64,000 bases of DNA from Archangium sp. (GTDB taxonomy: Bacteria; Myxococcota; Myxococcia; Myxococcales; Myxococcaceae): assembly GCA_030681645.1 (NCBI GenBank), contig JAUXRX010000024.1, positions 1 through 64,000 of the forward strand, in the 5' to 3' direction. Of this stretch, positions 26,305 to 35,389 are shown one piece after another. Each line of letters opens with the position of its first letter. The stretch's first letter is position 1. The notes under the pieces were generated by a model. It saw only the letters and a program-made list of their open reading frames with translations, was not told the DNA's origin and ran no database searches. A program made the position numbers and the translations under genes.

Positions 26305-26649
26305 TCACTTCATCACCGAGCCGAGGAAGAGCGCCGTGAGCAGTCCACTCAGCGCGCCCGGCACTGCGCCGACGACCATGGCAATGCGCGCACCTCCGCG
26401 ATGCTCGTGAATGCGCGGCGAGGTGAACCACCAGCCGAGCCACGCTGCCAGTGCATACCCGAGGCCCCCACCCAGCGCCTTCAACGCGGCGAGGCCGACG
26501 TCAGCCCAGGTGAGTCGCGTCGCCGTGCCGAAGTACTCAATCGCCGAGGCGTGGTGCAGCGCCTCGCCGATCAACAGGCCCGCGCCTTCGCCGAGGCCGC
26601 TCAGCACGAGGCCCCAGCTCAACCCGAGCAGAACCCGCACGAGGGGCAT
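26305..26649 (-). CDS. Small membrane protein, about three helices
   Basis: 114 residues with hydrophobic segments near 5-28, 50-72 and 88-112. No family recognised. Its ATG shares one base with the stop of the upstream coiled-coil gene (TGATG), so it is translationally coupled to it. Confidence 0.6.
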   Translation of the reverse strand: MPLVRVLLGLSWGLVLSGLGEGAGLLIGEALHHASAIEYFGTATRLTWADVGLAALKALGGGLGYALAAWLGWWFTSPRIHEHRGGARIAMVVGAVPGALSGLLTALFLGSVMK

Positions 26650-27110
26650 CAGCGCCTCCGCCGGGGCTGCGTCAGGCTCAGGCGCTGCTCGAGGCGGGCG
26701 ATTTCCTCGAGCGCGCTCCGCAGCTGCTCCTTCGGCCCCGGCGAGGCGAGGAGCCGCTTCACGCCTTCGACGAAGCGCGGAGGGGCGGGCTGCTTCTTGA
26801 GGCGCAGCTCGGCCTTCTCGAGGCGGGCCCCGGCGCGGCGAAGCTCGCGTTCGGTCTTCGCCGCGGTCGCGCGCGCTGCGTCGAGCTGATCACGCAGCGC
26901 GCGTTCGCGGGCCTGGTGTTCACGCTCACGCTCGCGCCAGTGGGCATCGAGCTCGCGGCGGCTCTCCTTCAACTGCGCCACCAGGGTCTCGAGCTCGGCG
27001 ACGCGGCCTGCCAGCGGCGTCTGGTGCGCGACGGTCAGCTCCCGCGTCAACCGCTTCACTTCGCCCTGCGCGGCCTCGAGCTGGGCGCGGAGCCCACGAC
27101 TGTCGATCAT
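26649..27110 (-). CDS. Coiled-coil protein
   Basis: 153 residues starting at ATG 27110; the longer frame upstream lacks support. Nearly the whole length is a charged coiled coil rich in Arg, Glu and Leu (KRLTREL, RELDAHWREREREHQ, DQLDAARATAAKTERELRRA) with a basic C-terminus. No catalytic motif is present. Its start is 32 bases from the divergent amidase start, and it is coupled to the small membrane protein downstream. A scaffolding role is only a guess. Confidence 0.6.
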   Translation of the reverse strand: MIDSRGLRAQLEAAQGEVKRLTRELTVAHQTPLAGRVAELETLVAQLKESRRELDAHWREREREHQARERALRDQLDAARATAAKTERELRRAGARLEKAELRLKKQPAPPRFVEGVKRLLASPGPKEQLRSALEEIARLEQRLSLTQPRRRR

Positions 27111-27141
27111 TCGGGTGGAGTGTAGTGCTAGCTCGCAGGTC

Positions 27142-28530
27142 ATGAGCTGGAACGATGTCTTCGCCGCTACCGCCCTCGAGCAGGCCGCGCTGATCCGCGC
27201 AAAGTCGATCTCCTGCGAAGAGCTGTCGCGCGCCTACCTGGACCGCATCGACGCGCTCGAGCCGAAGCTGAACGCCTTCGTCACCACCTTCCGCCGCCGG
27301 GCGCTCGCCGATGCCCGCTCGAAAGACGCGGCCTTGAAGCGGGGCGACGACCTGCCGGTGTTCCACGGCGTGCCGATCGGCATCAAGGACCTCAACATGG
27401 TGCGCTGGTCACGCACGCGCATGGGGTCGAAGGGAATGATCCCCTTCGTGTCGCCGGTCGACGATCTCACCACCGCGGCCGTGCGGCGCGGCGGCTTCGT
27501 CATCCTCGGCAAGACGACCACCTCGGAGGTCGGCGCGATGCCGGTCACCGAGCCCGACATTCACGCGCCCACGCGCAACCCGTGGAACACCGGCCACAGC
27601 CCCGGCGGCTCGAGCGGCGGCGCGGCGGCGGCGGTCGCGGCGAGGATGCTGCCGATCGCCCAGGGCTCGGACGGTGGCGGCTCGATTCGCGGGCCCTCGT
27701 CGTTCTGCCACCTGTTCGGCATCAAGCCCTCGCGCGGCCGCGTGGCGAACGCGTTCGGCCGCGAAGACAGGGAAATCCTCTACACGAGCGGCCCCATCGC
27801 CCGCAGCGTGGAGGACGCCGCCGCGCTGCTCGACATCCTCGCGGGGTTCGACGTGGGGCGGCCCCACTGGGCGCCCGCGCCCGAACGAAAGTACCGCGCG
27901 TCGTCGGCGACGCCGCCGGGCCGGCTCAAGATCCGCTTCGCGACGAAGGCGCCGATCGGCACGACCGACCCGGAGATCGCCGCGGCCGTCGAACGCGCGG
28001 CGCGCGTGCTCTCGGACCTCGGGCACGACGTCGACTCGGCCACGCTCCCGGAGTGCACGCTCGAGGAGTTCCTCCCCGTCTGGCAGGACCTGGTCGCGAG
28101 CGTTCCGCTGATTCGCTGGTCTCGCGCCCAGCCGATCACCCGGTGGCTGGTCGAGGCGGGCAAGAAGCTCACGCCGGGGCTCGCCAGAGAACGGCGGCGG
28201 GCGCTCGAGGCACGGTTCCTCGCGGTGTTCGACCAGGCTGACGTGTGGCTCACGCCGACCACGCCGGTCGCCGCGCCCCGGGTCGGCGCGTTCGCGAATC
28301 GGCCGCCGGAAGAAGCGTTCAACGAAGCCGCGCGCATCGGTGGCTTCACCGCGGCGTTCAACATCACCGGGCAGCCGGCCTCGAACGTGCCGATGGGGCT
28401 CACCGGCGCGGGCTTGCCGATGGGGCTGCAGATCGCCGGGCGAAAGTTCGCCGATGACGTGGTGCTCGCCGTGTCGCGGCAGCTGGAGGTCGCGATGCCC
28501 TGGCGTGAACGGATTGCGCAAATCGACTGA
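27142..28530 (+). CDS. Amidase signature family hydrolase
   Basis: 462 residues starting at ATG 27142. The amidase-signature Ser-cisSer-Lys triad is visible: Lys in GIKDLNM near 80, GGSSGGAAAAVAARM near 155, and Ser in SDGGGSIRGPSSF near 180. These enzymes hydrolyse amide bonds in many substrates; GatA is one branch, but there are no gatB/gatC neighbours, so a general amidase is more likely. No signal peptide. It stands alone. Confidence 0.88.
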   Translation: MSWNDVFAATALEQAALIRAKSISCEELSRAYLDRIDALEPKLNAFVTTFRRRALADARSKDAALKRGDDLPVFHGVPIGIKDLNMVRWSRTRMGSKGMIPFVSPVDDLTTAAVRRGGFVILGKTTTSEVGAMPVTEPDIHAPTRNPWNTGHSPGGSSGGAAAAVAARMLPIAQGSDGGGSIRGPSSFCHLFGIKPSRGRVANAFGREDREILYTSGPIARSVEDAAALLDILAGFDVGRPHWAPAPERKYRASSATPPGRLKIRFATKAPIGTTDPEIAAAVERAARVLSDLGHDVDSATLPECTLEEFLPVWQDLVASVPLIRWSRAQPITRWLVEAGKKLTPGLARERRRALEARFLAVFDQADVWLTPTTPVAAPRVGAFANRPPEEAFNEAARIGGFTAAFNITGQPASNVPMGLTGAGLPMGLQIAGRKFADDVVLAVSRQLEVAMPWRERIAQID

Positions 28531-28540
28531 GAGCCCTGCC

Positions 28541-28570
28541 TCCCTCTCCCTGCGCCAGCGGGGTGAGGGG
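28541..28570. repeat. Palindromic C/G-rich repeat, copy B
   Basis: TCCCTCTCCC, a 10-base loop, then GGGGTGAGGGG forms a stem with one mismatch. It lies just after the amidase stop. It is the most diverged of four copies of this family in the window and may serve as the amidase terminator. Confidence 0.6.
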
Positions 28571-28655
28571 CCGATCGCGTGAACCAGCGCCGCCACTTGC
28601 GCTCCAGGCACGGCCACTCCATCGTTCGGAACTCTCGGGCGTTGCGGAGGTCGGT

Positions 28656-31600
28656 TTGCGTCGACAACTTGGAGCACTGGCCTTCGTCCTGGTGGTGGGT
28701 GGCCTCCTCTGGTGGCTGTGGCCGGCGGAGCACCCGTCCCCCGCGGCGACCTCCGCGAACGAGGGCGCACTGCCAGCACAGCTGAAGGCGTCCTCGTGGA
28801 ATGCGCCGATCGAGCAACGGGGCGTGCGGCGCTTGACGGGTGTGGTGGTGCGAGATGGCCGCCCGGTCGGAGGTGCAGTGGTAACCGCCGTCGCGGCCCA
28901 CGGGGAAGACGTGCTCTCCGACCTTCCCTGCAAGTGCGACAACCACTGCGGCCAGATGCTGCTGTCCTGCGGTTGCGCCGAGGCCTCCGGCCAGCTGGTG
29001 GAATTGGTCGCGGCACGAACAGGTGAAGGCGTACCGCTCGCGCGCGCCACCAGCGACGCCGAAGGCGGCTTCGTGCTCACCGGCCTCGACGAGGAGACCC
29101 TCACACTGTTCGCAGACGCGCCCGATGCCGTGGGTTGGCTGCCGAACGTGGCCTCCGACGCGCAGGACGCGCGGGTGGTCCTCGCCCAGGGGCGCACGAT
29201 TCACGGGCGGGTGGTGTCGAGCGACGGCAAGCCCGCGAAGGGCGCCCTGGTCACCGCGATCTTCGCTGCGCACAGCCGCTTCTTCGACGCCGTCGCCGAT
29301 GAGAAAGGCGAGTTCCGCCTCGGTCCGCTCCCGCTGGGCGAGTACGCCGTGGTGGCGATGCTGGGTGGCCTGCTGCCCGATCACAAACAGGTCGACGAAG
29401 ACGAACACGAGGCGCTCGAGCTCGAGCTGAGCGTGCCGCGCGCGCTGTCTGGCGTGGTGGTCGCCGATGGTGCTCCCGTGGCTGGCGTCACGGTGGCGCT
29501 CGAGGGCATGCACCGCAAGCGCACCGTCATCACGGACGCGAAGGGCGAGTTCCGCATCGAACGCCTCCGGCCCGGAAAGTATGAGCTCAACGCCGAGTCT
29601 CCGAAGGGGCCGGGCAGCGCTTCGACCTTGCTGAGCAAACACGAAGATCTGACGGGGCTGACGATCACGCTCGAGCCGGGCCAGCCCCTCGAGGGTCGCG
29701 TGGTGACCGAGCGGGGGCAACCCCTTCACGAAGCCCGGGTGTCGCTGCTCGTCGACAAGAAGTGGCGGCACACCGACTCTGACGAAAAGGGCGCTTTCCG
29801 TTTCGAGGGCGTCACCGCAGAAGAGCACCACCTCTACGCGCGGCAAGATGGGTTCCTCGACGTGCGCGTCATGGCGCGTGGGGGTCAGTCAGGAATCGAG
29901 CTGCGCATGCCGCCTGCCGCGCTCCTCTCCGGGCTGGTGCGCACGACCACCGGAAACCTCGTCCTCGAGTACTCCGTCAGAGCGAGGGCAGTCGACGGCG
30001 GTGACGAGGATCAGCACGACGTGAGCCAGCGCACGAGCGATGGGGGCTTTGCCCTTGAAGTCTGGCCGGGTGACTACGACCTGAGAGTCGACGCGCCGCC
30101 GCTCGCGGGGGTGACGGTGCGGGTCTCCGCGCCCTCGACCAGCGTCGTGGTGACGATGAAGCCGGGGGCGAAGATCGCGGGCACGGTGCTGGACTTCGAA
30201 GGCCAGCCGGCCCCCGGAGTCACCGTCGCCGCCAGCACTGCAACCGACGAGGAGGAGGTGACCACGGGCGCCGCAGGCCGCTTCGAGTTCGCTGGTCTCG
30301 AGGCGGGTGAATGGGCGGTGACCGCAGCGGTCCACGACGGGCCCTGGCTGGTCTGGAGCGCTTCAGGCGCCGCCACCCTCGCCGAGGGCGCGACGGCGGA
30401 GCTCGTCCTTCGGCCGCGGGAGGGCGCCCGGTTCGCGGGAGTCGTGCTCTCATCCGAAGGCGAACCCGTGTCAGGCGCTCGAGTGCACGCCCTGCAAGAA
30501 GAGTGGGACGGCGGCGCCGAATCCGAAGGAGCGAGCACCGCGACCAGCGACAGCCTCGGCCGCTTCCGCCTTCATTCGCTCCGCGCAGGGCCGGTGTGGC
30601 TCACTGTCGAGGTCGATGAGGCCCGGATCAATGGGATGTTCAGCGAGAGTGCGCCCGACGAGAAGGTCGTGCTCAAGCTGGATCCCGGCAGCAAGATCTC
30701 GGGTCGGGTGGTGACGAGCGATGGCCGGCCCGTCCGCGCGTTCAAGGTCGACGACATGGAAGTCGACTCAGAGGACGGGCGGTTCTCCTTGCCCGTCCCG
30801 AGCTACAGCACTTCGGTGACCTTCCAGGTCTCGGGCTACGCCCGGCTGCTGAGGCGCGTGGAACTGAAGGATGGAGACAACCCGCTCGGCGATGTCGTGA
30901 TGCAACGCGGGAGGCCCGTGAGCGGTGTCGTGCGCGACGCCCGCTCGGGCGAGCCGATCCAGGGCGCGCTCATCGACATCGCTCGAGATCAGGCGGACTT
31001 CGACTTCAGTCTCTACCAGGACAAAGGCGCCGTGAGGTCGGATGCCCAGGGGCGCTATCGCCTGCCGGCCGTCGATGCCTCGGCGACGCACCTCCTGGTC
31101 TCAGCGCCGCGTCACGTCTCGTCCTTCAAGGCGCTGGTGGGCGACTCCGTCGATTTCGAGCTGCAGCCAGGCAGTCAGCTCAAGGTGAGCGTCATCGATG
31201 CGAGGGGTGCCCCTGCCCAGGTGGGCTTCCTCCGAGCCCTGGGGCCTGAGGGTCGAACCTGGCGCGACTACCGGGGCTCTCCTCCTGGAACCTTCGAAGC
31301 GAGCGACCTCGCGCCAGGCGTGTGGTGGGTGTCGGTGGACTCGGACCACGCCTACCGGGGAGCATCGGTCACGCTGGGCGAGACGCCGACCCAGCTCGTC
31401 CTCTCCGAAGTCACCAACGGGGTCACCATCTCGGTCAACGTGGTTGGCGGTGCGGAGAAAGTGCTGCTCCTACCTGGGACGCTCCCTCGGGCTGAGCGGG
31501 TATTTTCGTTTCTGACCTGGGGCGGCACCGTGTCCGTGATCAACGGCGTGGCGCACGACGTGACTCCGGGCACCTGGACCGTCATGGCGATACGCGGCAC

Positions 31601-31709
31601 CTCGCACGAGGCCGCCGTGCAACCCATCGAGGTGAAGGCGAGCGGCAACCCGGTGTGGACGATCACGCCGCAGTGGCAACAGCTCAGCGAAGCCGACTTC
31701 ACGCGTTGA
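28656..31709 (+). CDS. Giant carboxypeptidase-regulatory-like repeat protein
   Basis: 1017 residues from TTG 28656, chosen because GGAGG sits five bases upstream and the next residues form a signal-anchor (LGALAFVLVVGGLLWWLW). The rest is about ten tandem beta-sandwich modules of the carboxypeptidase regulatory-like (CarboxypepD_reg) type, each with a G-x-V-x-x-x-G-x-P-x-x-G-x-x-V core such as HGRVVSSDGKPAKGALVTA and EGRVVTERGQPLHEARVSL, followed by DxxGxFxxxGLxxG. One Cys cluster (CKCDNHCGQMLLSCGC) lies near residue 95. It is probably anchored in the envelope and extends outwards. Role may be adhesion or structural. Confidence 0.78.
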   Translation: MRRQLGALAFVLVVGGLLWWLWPAEHPSPAATSANEGALPAQLKASSWNAPIEQRGVRRLTGVVVRDGRPVGGAVVTAVAAHGEDVLSDLPCKCDNHCGQMLLSCGCAEASGQLVELVAARTGEGVPLARATSDAEGGFVLTGLDEETLTLFADAPDAVGWLPNVASDAQDARVVLAQGRTIHGRVVSSDGKPAKGALVTAIFAAHSRFFDAVADEKGEFRLGPLPLGEYAVVAMLGGLLPDHKQVDEDEHEALELELSVPRALSGVVVADGAPVAGVTVALEGMHRKRTVITDAKGEFRIERLRPGKYELNAESPKGPGSASTLLSKHEDLTGLTITLEPGQPLEGRVVTERGQPLHEARVSLLVDKKWRHTDSDEKGAFRFEGVTAEEHHLYARQDGFLDVRVMARGGQSGIELRMPPAALLSGLVRTTTGNLVLEYSVRARAVDGGDEDQHDVSQRTSDGGFALEVWPGDYDLRVDAPPLAGVTVRVSAPSTSVVVTMKPGAKIAGTVLDFEGQPAPGVTVAASTATDEEEVTTGAAGRFEFAGLEAGEWAVTAAVHDGPWLVWSASGAATLAEGATAELVLRPREGARFAGVVLSSEGEPVSGARVHALQEEWDGGAESEGASTATSDSLGRFRLHSLRAGPVWLTVEVDEARINGMFSESAPDEKVVLKLDPGSKISGRVVTSDGRPVRAFKVDDMEVDSEDGRFSLPVPSYSTSVTFQVSGYARLLRRVELKDGDNPLGDVVMQRGRPVSGVVRDARSGEPIQGALIDIARDQADFDFSLYQDKGAVRSDAQGRYRLPAVDASATHLLVSAPRHVSSFKALVGDSVDFELQPGSQLKVSVIDARGAPAQVGFLRALGPEGRTWRDYRGSPPGTFEASDLAPGVWWVSVDSDHAYRGASVTLGETPTQLVLSEVTNGVTISVNVVGGAEKVLLLPGTLPRAERVFSFLTWGGTVSVINGVAHDVTPGTWTVMAIRGTSHEAAVQPIEVKASGNPVWTITPQWQQLSEADFTR

Positions 31710-31755
31710 ACTCCGGGCGAAATCGCGCAACACGCGCCTGTGGTAGACGTCCCTC

Positions 31756-32823
31756 ATGGGGTGTCGGCGGTGGTGGATGGGGGCGTTGGCCCTGGCGCTC
31801 AGCGCCTGCTTCACGCCCGTCGGCGACGGCGCTGATGCCGCGACCGACGCCGCCTCTCCCATCGGGCCTGCCGGCGGCCAGCTCGCAAACGGAGAAGCGA
31901 CGGTCTGGTTCCAGCCCGGTGCGCTCGCCACCGCGGTCCATCCCACGCTCACTCCGTACGACGTGACTGCCCCGCCCGGCTATCGGCCCATCGGGCCAGG
32001 ATGGCTCGCCGGTCCGGAAGGCCTTCAGTTTGGTCGCGCCGTCAGCCTGACGCTGCCGATCGACGGCGCCTCCATTCTTCCGGGCGACAAGCTCTTCGTC
32101 ATGACCGCTCCGCTGGGCGGTGCGACGTTCGAGCTCCTCGACGCCACCCGGCTCGGCGAGCAGGTGGTGGCCTTCCTCTGGCACTTCTCCGTCCTGCTTC
32201 CCGTGACGCCCATCCGCCCGGACGCGGGAACGGTCGACGCAGGCGCAGACGCTGGGAATGCCGTCGATGCCGGTGCGCCTGACGCGGGGGCACCCGACGC
32301 CGGCATCGATGCGGGTCAACGCGCTGACGCGGGCTGGGACGCAGGCGTTCCGGCCGGGTGGGATGGAGGGTGTCGCGGGGGCGCCGACTGGAGCGTTCTC
32401 TGCGGAGAGCCGACCAGCAGCACCGACGGTGGCTCGTGCCGCCTCTCGGCGCCGTGTGCAGGCGGCGCACGCGTCGCTCAATGCGAGCACGGTCGCTGCG
32501 AGTGTCACGTGGGAGGCGTGGTCACGAGCGTGGCGACCGGGTTCTCCAATTCCTGCTTCAGCGCCTGGAGCTGCGTCTGTGGGTTTCCTGCGCTGTGTCC
32601 CGGTGTCGACTCGGCAGCCCCCGCGGACGCACGCCCCGGAACCGGCCAGTACCCTTTTGGGACCAGCTGCATCGACGGGTACGACTGCCTCGACGGCGTC
32701 TGCCTGCGCACAGCCTCGAACTCGGCACACTGCATCGCGAGCTGTCGGAGCGCGGGAGCCCGTTGTCCCTGTGGTCAAACCTGTCGGTGGGTGTCCAATC
32801 TTGGCGAACTCTGTTTGCCCTAG
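31756..32823 (+). CDS. Lipoprotein with ZU5-like domain and Cys-rich tail
   Basis: 355 residues. WWMGALALALSAC is a lipoprotein signal. Residues 35-150 resemble a ZU5-type beta domain (GPAGGQLANGEATVWFQPGAL pattern, shortened here as GPAGGQL...FQPGAL). An Asp-Ala-Gly-rich spacer follows at about 155-200, then a domain with about 18 Cys and an EGF-like flavour. TAGACG six bases before the ATG and no ribosome binding site suggest a leaderless start. It overlaps the next gene by about 50 bases. Function unknown. Confidence 0.7.
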   Translation: MGCRRWWMGALALALSACFTPVGDGADAATDAASPIGPAGGQLANGEATVWFQPGALATAVHPTLTPYDVTAPPGYRPIGPGWLAGPEGLQFGRAVSLTLPIDGASILPGDKLFVMTAPLGGATFELLDATRLGEQVVAFLWHFSVLLPVTPIRPDAGTVDAGADAGNAVDAGAPDAGAPDAGIDAGQRADAGWDAGVPAGWDGGCRGGADWSVLCGEPTSSTDGGSCRLSAPCAGGARVAQCEHGRCECHVGGVVTSVATGFSNSCFSAWSCVCGFPALCPGVDSAAPADARPGTGQYPFGTSCIDGYDCLDGVCLRTASNSAHCIASCRSAGARCPCGQTCRWVSNLGELCLP

Positions 32824-35383
32824 CAGCCTTGCCGTCGCGCTGCTGCTGTCGGCGTGCGTCTGCGACCCGGGTCCTCCGGTGGGCCCAGAGGACGGTTGTG
32901 TCCCGACGTCCTGCGCGGCCGCACGGGCCGAGTGCGGCGCCCTCACCGATGGCTGCGGCAACACGCTCGACTGCGGCGCCTGTCCCGCGCCGCTGCGCTG
33001 CTCACCCGGAAACAAGTGTGTCCTCAACTGCGAACCCATCAGCTGCGCGAGCGCCGGGGCGAACTGCGGGGTCCTCTCCGACGGCTGCAGCGCCCTCGTC
33101 GACTGCGGTGCCTGTGCGGCACCCGAGACCTGCGGAGGAAGTGGCATTGGCAACCGCTGCGGCTGCACGCCGTCCAGCTGCGAACAGCAGGGGCTGACCT
33201 GCGGACTGGCCGGGGATGGTTGCGGGCACCAGCTTCAGTGCGGCGAGTGCCTCCCGCCTGAGACCTGCGGGGCAAGCACACCCGGCCGGTGCGGCTGCAC
33301 CCCGCGCTCGTGTGTCGAGCTCGATGCGTCGTGTGGCCAGGTGGATGATGGGTGTGGCGGATCGCTGCTCTGCGGCACCTGCATCTTCCCTGAGACCTGC
33401 GGAGGCGGTGCAGCCGCGCGGCATTGTGGCTGCGCGCCTCGAACGTGCGCTGACGCAGGCGTCGCCTGCGGGCCCCTCGACGATCGATGTGGCGGCACGG
33501 TGCAGTGCGGCAGTTGTCCGGCGCCCAGCTCCTGTGGGGGCGGAGGCGCCGCAGGGCAATGCGGCTGCACCCCACGAACGTGCGCGGCAGCGGCTGCGGC
33601 CGATGCGGGCGTTCAGTGCGGAACCACCCCGGACGGTTGCGGCGGCTGGATGCGCTGTGGTGGCTGTTCGGCGGGAGAGGCCTGCGGCGCCGGAGGGCTG
33701 GCGAACGTCTGCGCTCCGCATCGGACCTGCTCCAGCACCTGGTGCCCCGAGTATCCGTGGCCAACGGCCCTCCCCGTGCGGCAGCTCCACGGGACCTCGC
33801 CCGATGACCTCTGGATCGTCACGGATGAAGGACCCGTGTACCGCTGGGACGGGACTGACTGGTACGCCTCGGCGACCTCCTCGCCGCTGCATTCAATCTG
33901 GGCTGCGACCGCGGACGACGTCTGGGGCGTCAGTGATCGTGTGCATCGATGGAACGGTTCGACCTGGCAGGTCGTGGCCCATCCCCCCAGCCCCGCCCTC
34001 ACCCGCTTCTTTCGCGTGCGCGGGACGAGCGCTGACGACGTGTGGTTCACCGCTACGGGGACCTTCGTCCTGCGCTGGAAGCCAGGCGGCTGGTCCACCT
34101 GGCGGGTGGGCACTGCCGGTGGAGCCGCTTACCTTGGGCCCTTCTGGCCGACCGCCAGCGACGACGTCTGGGTTCCGATCAACCTGCAGCCGATCCGGCG
34201 ATGGAATGGCCAGGCGTGGCTCACCCACCCCGCGACAGGTAATCTCCCCTCCGATGCATGGGCGAGCGGCCCGAACGAGGCGTGGTTGACGTATTCATCC
34301 TCGAACGACGTCTCTCGTTGGAATGGGCAGGCGTGGACCCGACTCTCCCTTGGTACTGCGGTCCCTGCTGGCGTCGACGCAGTCACCGGCACCGGCCCTG
34401 CGGACGTGTGGTTTGCCGGGGACGCCCTCGTGCACTGGGACGGTGGAGCAGCTGCCGTGGTCCCGAAGCCCGACGTCACGGCCAGGCTGACCTCGGCCTG
34501 GGCGGCCTCGGCCGACGCGCTCCTCCTGGGCACGGAGCGAGGAGGTGTCTTCGTTCGCCAACCCGATGGTGGCTACGTCACCCTCGCCGAAGGTGGCGAC
34601 GCCCGGGCGACGAAGGACCTCTGGTGGTCCGCGGGCGCCACCGACGGCTGGGCGGTCGGCAACGGGGGCCTCGCCCTCCGCTGGAATGGGCGCGAGTGGC
34701 GTAAGGCGACGGTGCCCACGAACGCTGATCTGCTCTCCGTGTGGGGCAGCGCGCCCGATTCGGTCTGGATCGTCAGTGACGGGGAAATCCTCCGCTGGGA
34801 CGGGACGAGCTGGACTTCCGCGGCGTCGACCGCCCGCCTGACCACCGTCTGGGGAACGAGCTCGACTGACGTGTGGGCCTTCGGGTCACTCGGCTTTCTC
34901 CACTGGAATGGAGCTCAGTGGTCTTCCAGCCCGGTCCCGTTCCAGAGGGTTCCTGCGCCCACCGTCGTGGCCGCGTGGGGCGCAAGCTCGAGCGACCTCT
35001 GGGCGGTCGGGACCGCCGGAGCCATCGCCCACTGGAACGGGGCGAGCTGGACTGAGGTTTCGCAGACCCTCACCACCGCCACGCTGATCGCCGTCTCCGG
35101 CACGGGCCCGAGCCTGGTCGAAGCGATCACTTCGACCGGGGTGCTCCACTTCGATGGCAGCACCTGGTCGGCTGCGCCATCCCCAGCGACGGCGCCACTC
35201 ACCGGGTTGTGGTTCGACCCGCAGGGCGTTCGCTGGCTCTCGACCCAGTTCGATCTGTATCGGAAAGACGGCGCCGGCGAGACGCGCGGTCCCTCGGCGC
35301 CTGCCCCCATCACCAAACTGAAGGGCGGGTCCGGCGGGCTCAGGGTGCTCGCCGGTGGCAGCATCCTGAGACACGGCCCGTAG
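32771..35383 (+). CDS. Cys-repeat and beta-propeller surface lipoprotein
   Basis: 870 residues from GTG 32771; TTG 32801 is an alternative. Either leads into a lipoprotein signal (SSLAVALLLSACVC). Residues about 35-325 hold seven or so tandem units of about 40 residues with the pattern C-x3-C-x5-A-x-CG-x3-DGCG-x3-CG-x-C-x2-P-x2-CGG. Then about ten propeller blades carry W-G-x-S-x-x-D-x-W and H/R-W-N/D-G-x-x-W, as in WAATADDVWGVSDRVHRWNG. This build is typical of myxobacterial exported proteins. The start is weakly defined because the gene begins inside its neighbour in another frame. Confidence 0.72.
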   Translation: MVKPVGGCPILANSVCPSSLAVALLLSACVCDPGPPVGPEDGCVPTSCAAARAECGALTDGCGNTLDCGACPAPLRCSPGNKCVLNCEPISCASAGANCGVLSDGCSALVDCGACAAPETCGGSGIGNRCGCTPSSCEQQGLTCGLAGDGCGHQLQCGECLPPETCGASTPGRCGCTPRSCVELDASCGQVDDGCGGSLLCGTCIFPETCGGGAAARHCGCAPRTCADAGVACGPLDDRCGGTVQCGSCPAPSSCGGGGAAGQCGCTPRTCAAAAAADAGVQCGTTPDGCGGWMRCGGCSAGEACGAGGLANVCAPHRTCSSTWCPEYPWPTALPVRQLHGTSPDDLWIVTDEGPVYRWDGTDWYASATSSPLHSIWAATADDVWGVSDRVHRWNGSTWQVVAHPPSPALTRFFRVRGTSADDVWFTATGTFVLRWKPGGWSTWRVGTAGGAAYLGPFWPTASDDVWVPINLQPIRRWNGQAWLTHPATGNLPSDAWASGPNEAWLTYSSSNDVSRWNGQAWTRLSLGTAVPAGVDAVTGTGPADVWFAGDALVHWDGGAAAVVPKPDVTARLTSAWAASADALLLGTERGGVFVRQPDGGYVTLAEGGDARATKDLWWSAGATDGWAVGNGGLALRWNGREWRKATVPTNADLLSVWGSAPDSVWIVSDGEILRWDGTSWTSAASTARLTTVWGTSSTDVWAFGSLGFLHWNGAQWSSSPVPFQRVPAPTVVAAWGASSSDLWAVGTAGAIAHWNGASWTEVSQTLTTATLIAVSGTGPSLVEAITSTGVLHFDGSTWSAAPSPATAPLTGLWFDPQGVRWLSTQFDLYRKDGAGETRGPSAPAPITKLKGGSGGLRVLAGGSILRHGP

Positions 35384-35389
35384 CGGGGC

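Noticed and set aside
32771..32823. Frameshift joining the ZU5-like lipoprotein and the Cys-repeat/propeller gene
   Set aside because: The first protein ends naturally after a complete Cys domain and the second has its own lipoprotein signal, so two genes are more likely.
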